Source: an uncultured Endomicrobiia bacterium (lineage in GTDB: Bacteria; Elusimicrobiota; Endomicrobiia; DTEH01). Taken from it: 64,000 nucleotides of DNA. The translations under genes were made by a program, and so were the position numbers. Positions 60,748 to 64,000 of the stretch are shown here, in pieces. The stretch spans positions 1 through 64,000 of the forward strand of contig CALFVX010000017.1 in the NCBI GenBank assembly GCA_937928765.1, given 5' to 3'. The number at the start of each line of letters is the position of its first letter. The first letter of the stretch is position 1. The notes beneath the pieces were generated by a model, which made no database searches, was not told the origin of the DNA, and saw nothing but the letters and a program-made list of their open reading frames with translations.

Positions 60748-61488
60748 TTAGCAAACTCTAATTTTGTCTGTTTTTGACCAAAACGAAATCGTTTTGTTTT
60801 TAATTATACATACAAAAATTGTTTCATTAAAACTTTTTGCAAACTCTACTGCAGTTTTAATATCAGATTCTGTTTTAACTAAATTTCCAGTAGCAGTTGC
60901 TAATGTATCAGAAAAACTTGCTGAATTAGAAATTATAATAACAGCATCTGAACTGCCAAAACTTAAAGAATGTCCTACAGTGCCTGAAGAAGTACAAATA
61001 CCTAAAGGTTGATTAAGTAAATTAATTTTTAGAATTAGTTTACCTGTAAATGGTGAAGTTTCTGATGCATAGATCGCTATGTTTATTGGCTCGTCTATAT
61101 AAGCAAAAATATCACCACCATTTTCTATAATCAAAAATTTTTTAAAATTTTCTTTTTCTATCCAATTTAATATTTTATATCCTAAAAATTCAGCAATAGT
61201 TCCTGCAACAGCAGACATAGGTCCAACACCAGTCTTTTGTGATACAAAACACATTTTTTTTATAATTTCAGGAGCATATTTTTTTGGCTCTATAGGTTTT
61301 AATGAAGTTAAAAATTCTGGATTTTTTTTTATATAATTTTCAATAGGTTTTCTTAAAGAAATCAAATTTTTTAAAATTCTAATTTTAAAATTTTTTTCTA
61401 ACTTAATAAGAAGATAAGTTTCTTTATAAACTACTTCATAGGATAAAACTTTTTGTGTTTCATTTATATATGTTCTGTATTTTAACAT
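60748..61488 (-). CDS. UPF0280 (COG2122) family protein
   Basis: KTGVGPMSAVAGTIAEFLG; IIENGGDIFAY; LGICTSSGTVGHSLSFGSSDAVIIIS. Confidence 0.92.
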   Translation of the reverse strand: MLKYRTYINETQKVLSYEVVYKETYLLIKLEKNFKIRILKNLISLRKPIENYIKKNPEFLTSLKPIEPKKYAPEIIKKMCFVSQKTGVGPMSAVAGTIAEFLGYKILNWIEKENFKKFLIIENGGDIFAYIDEPINIAIYASETSPFTGKLILKINLLNQPLGICTSSGTVGHSLSFGSSDAVIIISNSASFSDTLATATGNLVKTESDIKTAVEFAKSFNETIFVCIIKNKTISFWSKTDKIRVC

Positions 61489-61527
61489 ACATATAAGATA
61501 AGCAAGCTTTGAAGTTTTTTTATTTTT

Positions 61528-61944
61528 TTACAAAATTAATTTTATAGCTTTTGGTGGACAAACTTTTACACACAACTCGCATAGAATACATTTGTTTTTA
61601 TCAAAAGATACCGTATATGTTTCTTTATCCATCTTTAATGCACCAACAGGACATATTGGTATACAAACACCACAATGATAACATATCTCTTCATTAAACT
61701 TAATATCTTTACTTAAAGGTTCAACTTCTATACCAAAATTTCTTAAAAATTTAACTCCTTCATCAAAATTCTCTTTTTTGCCTGAAATCTCTAAAACTAA
61801 AACACCTTCTGCATCAGGTTGAATAGTGGCTTTCAAAATATTTATCATCAGATCATAATCTTTAACAAGATGATACACAACAGGTTTATCAATTAAATGT
61901 TTTGGAAATTTTAAAACAAGTTTTCTTATTAAATCTTTTGTCAT
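61528..61944 (-). CDS. NIL domain + two [4Fe-4S] ferredoxin-motif protein
   Basis: N-terminal NIL-type domain; CYHCGVCIPICPVGAL and CILCELCVKVCPPKAI. Confidence 0.93.
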   Translation of the reverse strand: MTKDLIRKLVLKFPKHLIDKPVVYHLVKDYDLMINILKATIQPDAEGVLVLEISGKKENFDEGVKFLRNFGIEVEPLSKDIKFNEEICYHCGVCIPICPVGALKMDKETYTVSFDKNKCILCELCVKVCPPKAIKLIL

Positions 61945-61980
61945 AAAAATATCCTCATCTTTTTAAAATTACTATTTTAT

Positions 61981-63666
61981 TTAATAATCTTTATTTTCTT
62001 CTTTTGGTGAGATAATCTTTCCAGAAAATGCTTTACAAAACTTTTCTACTTCAGGAGTAATTCTTGTTTTCTTTGGTTTTATTTCAATAGGTTTTAAATC
62101 GTTAAGTTGCTTATTAGAAGAAACTTCTTCTGATAAAACAATTTTTTGTTCAGATTGTATATCGTATACAACTTTAAAATTCTTTGTTGTAAGTTGATAA
62201 AGAATTTTTTCTAAATTCAAATTATGCTGTTGCAACATGTGTTTTACATATTTGTTAGGAAATAGTATTTTTAAGGTATCGTTTAGAAAACAAACCTTTG
62301 ATTCTAAAAGTATAGGATAGCTTAGCGGTTTTTCAGTTTTTATTTTCTCTAATACTTGTTCCCATAAAGATTCTAAAGTTTCTTTATTAAAATTAAATTC
62401 TTGTTTATCAACAGAAATATCTTGTTGTTTAAGCTCCTCTTGATTAGAAGATGAAGAATTTTTTTCTAAAACTTTATCATCTTTAGTTAATTTTTTATCT
62501 TTCAAACCAACTTCATCTTTTTGTTTTTCAATAATATCATAAGTATTATAATTTTCAATATATTTTATAATTTCACTAATTTCAAAATATTGTCTTATAA
62601 GTTTTACACTATTAATTTCAAGCAAAATTTTTGGAAATTCTGTTCTTTTAATTTCTTCAACTAAATAAAGTAATTGTTGAATGTAAGATATAATATGTGT
62701 TGTTGAAAAAAGATCTTTAAATTGTTCTAAATTATAAATATTGTCTTCTTGGATACTCGCAGTTCTAAAATACAATAACTTTCTAAAAAATTCTAAAACA
62801 TCTTTTGCAAATTGTATAAGATCTATCCCAGAGTTATAAATCTCGTCAACAAATTCTAAAATTGATTTTACATCATCTTTGGTTATTAATTTTACATATT
62901 TTTCAACATACTCAGTTGGTGTTGAACCCCAAAGCTGAAGTATAACTTTTGAATCAACCTTAGCATACAATTCCGTTAAAGCAAGTATCTGGTCTAGCAA
63001 ACTTAGAGAATCTCTTACAGAACCTAAAGAAAATTCTGAAATTAATTTCAAAGCATCATCAGTGATTTTGTCTATTTTGTTTTCAGATTTTACAACAAAT
63101 TTTAATCTTTCAAATATAATATTTTTTAAAACAGGCCTGAATTGAAAAACTTGACATCTAGAAATAATTGTTTGTGGCAAGGAATTAAATTCTGTTGTTG
63201 CAAGAATAAAAATTACATAACTTGGTGGTTCTTCTAAAGTTTTAAGAAAAGCATTAAATGCAGCTTCAGTAATTTGGTGTGCTTCATCAATTATATAAAC
63301 TTTATATTTACAACTTACTGGAACATACTTTACACTTTCTGTCAATGAACGTATTTCGTCAATACCACGGTTTGATGCTGCATCTATCTCTATTACGTCT
63401 ACACAATTACCCTGAGTTATCTCTGTACAATTTTTACATTGGTTACAAGGTTCAAAATCAACAGTTGGAGATAAACAATTTATTGCTTTTGCAAAAATTC
63501 TTGCAGTAGAAGTTTTACCAGTACCTCTTGTGCCAGAAAAAATATAAGAATGCCATACCTTGCCAGATTTTAGTGCATTTTTTAATGTTGTAACAATATG
63601 TTGTTGGCCAATAATTTCACTAAATTTTTGTGGTCTATATTTTCTTGCTAAAACTAAATAACTCAT
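61981..63666 (-). CDS. dnaX: DNA polymerase III subunit gamma/tau
   Basis: MSYLVLARKYRPQKFSEIIGQQHIVTTL; FSGTRGTGKTSTARIFAKAINC; CNQCKNC; IDEAHQITEAAFNAFLKTLEEPP. Confidence 0.97.
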   Translation of the reverse strand: MSYLVLARKYRPQKFSEIIGQQHIVTTLKNALKSGKVWHSYIFSGTRGTGKTSTARIFAKAINCLSPTVDFEPCNQCKNCTEITQGNCVDVIEIDAASNRGIDEIRSLTESVKYVPVSCKYKVYIIDEAHQITEAAFNAFLKTLEEPPSYVIFILATTEFNSLPQTIISRCQVFQFRPVLKNIIFERLKFVVKSENKIDKITDDALKLISEFSLGSVRDSLSLLDQILALTELYAKVDSKVILQLWGSTPTEYVEKYVKLITKDDVKSILEFVDEIYNSGIDLIQFAKDVLEFFRKLLYFRTASIQEDNIYNLEQFKDLFSTTHIISYIQQLLYLVEEIKRTEFPKILLEINSVKLIRQYFEISEIIKYIENYNTYDIIEKQKDEVGLKDKKLTKDDKVLEKNSSSSNQEELKQQDISVDKQEFNFNKETLESLWEQVLEKIKTEKPLSYPILLESKVCFLNDTLKILFPNKYVKHMLQQHNLNLEKILYQLTTKNFKVVYDIQSEQKIVLSEEVSSNKQLNDLKPIEIKPKKTRITPEVEKFCKAFSGKIISPKEENKDY

Positions 63667-64000
63667 TTTTTGTTTATAAAAATTAAATCATTTAAGTATT
63701 TTAAAGTTTTATTTATATTTTCTGATTCATAAATACTTCTTCCAACAACAACATAGTCTGCATCTAAAGATAAAACATTCTCAATTGTGTTAGTTCTTTT
63801 TTGATCAACATTTTTATTACCTAAAGTTATTCCAGGAACTAAAGTTAAAAATTTTTCCCCACAAGTTTTTTTTATAATTTTGACCTCATTTGCTGAACAT
63901 ACTACCCCATCTAAACCACAACTTTTTGCTAATTTAGCAAGATTGAGAATAGTTTCTTTTATGTTTGTTTTGAAACCAAAATATTTTAAATCTTCTTCTT
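63663..64000 (-). CDS. pyrF: Orotidine 5'-phosphate decarboxylase, C-terminal part (runs off window)
   Basis: Manual minus-strand translation: KETILNLAKLAKSCGLDGVVCSANEVKIIKKTCGEKFLTLVPGITLGNKNVDQKRTNTIENVLSLDADYVVVGRSIYESENINKTLKYLNDLIFINKK*. Confidence 0.9.
   Translation of the reverse strand, partial: EEDLKYFGFKTNIKETILNLAKLAKSCGLDGVVCSANEVKIIKKTCGEKFLTLVPGITLGNKNVDQKRTNTIENVLSLDADYVVVGRSIYESENINKTLKYLNDLIFINKK

Overview
Low-GC (AT-rich) chromosomal window from a Gram-negative bacterium: LspA, Pal/TolB/CpoB, TonB-dependent receptors and an OmpA-type protein imply an outer membrane. An anaerobic, sulfide-using lifestyle is likely but inferred. Most of the window is housekeeping: purA, ileS, lgt/lspA, dnaX, ftsH, tilS, hpt, folE/folP, pabBC, birA, galT/glgA, degP, the pal-cpoB-tolA-tolB block, a V-type ATPase I subunit, and one tRNA-Arg(TCG). 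I see no CRISPR array, transposase, prophage or rRNA. The most interesting signals are regulatory. (1) A perfect BirA-type operator (TTTGTTAACCAA-N10-TTGGTTAACAAA) lies between birA and a TonB-dependent receptor/ccdA pair, predicting a biotin-regulated outer-membrane transporter. (2) Two copies of a GTRRCAC-N13-GTRRCAC-like direct repeat flank a nikR gene and precede a TonB receptor/cluster-9 ABC transporter/methyltransferase operon. Its solute-binding protein lacks the canonical zinc-binding HxW motif and carries CPGH instead. Also notable: a UPF0280 + NIL-ferredoxin pair (homocysteine synthesis), a His-type (probably sulfide-dependent) Thi4, and a small decayed zone (interrupted FkbM methyltransferase, LemA remnant) right after an isolated V-ATPase I subunit.
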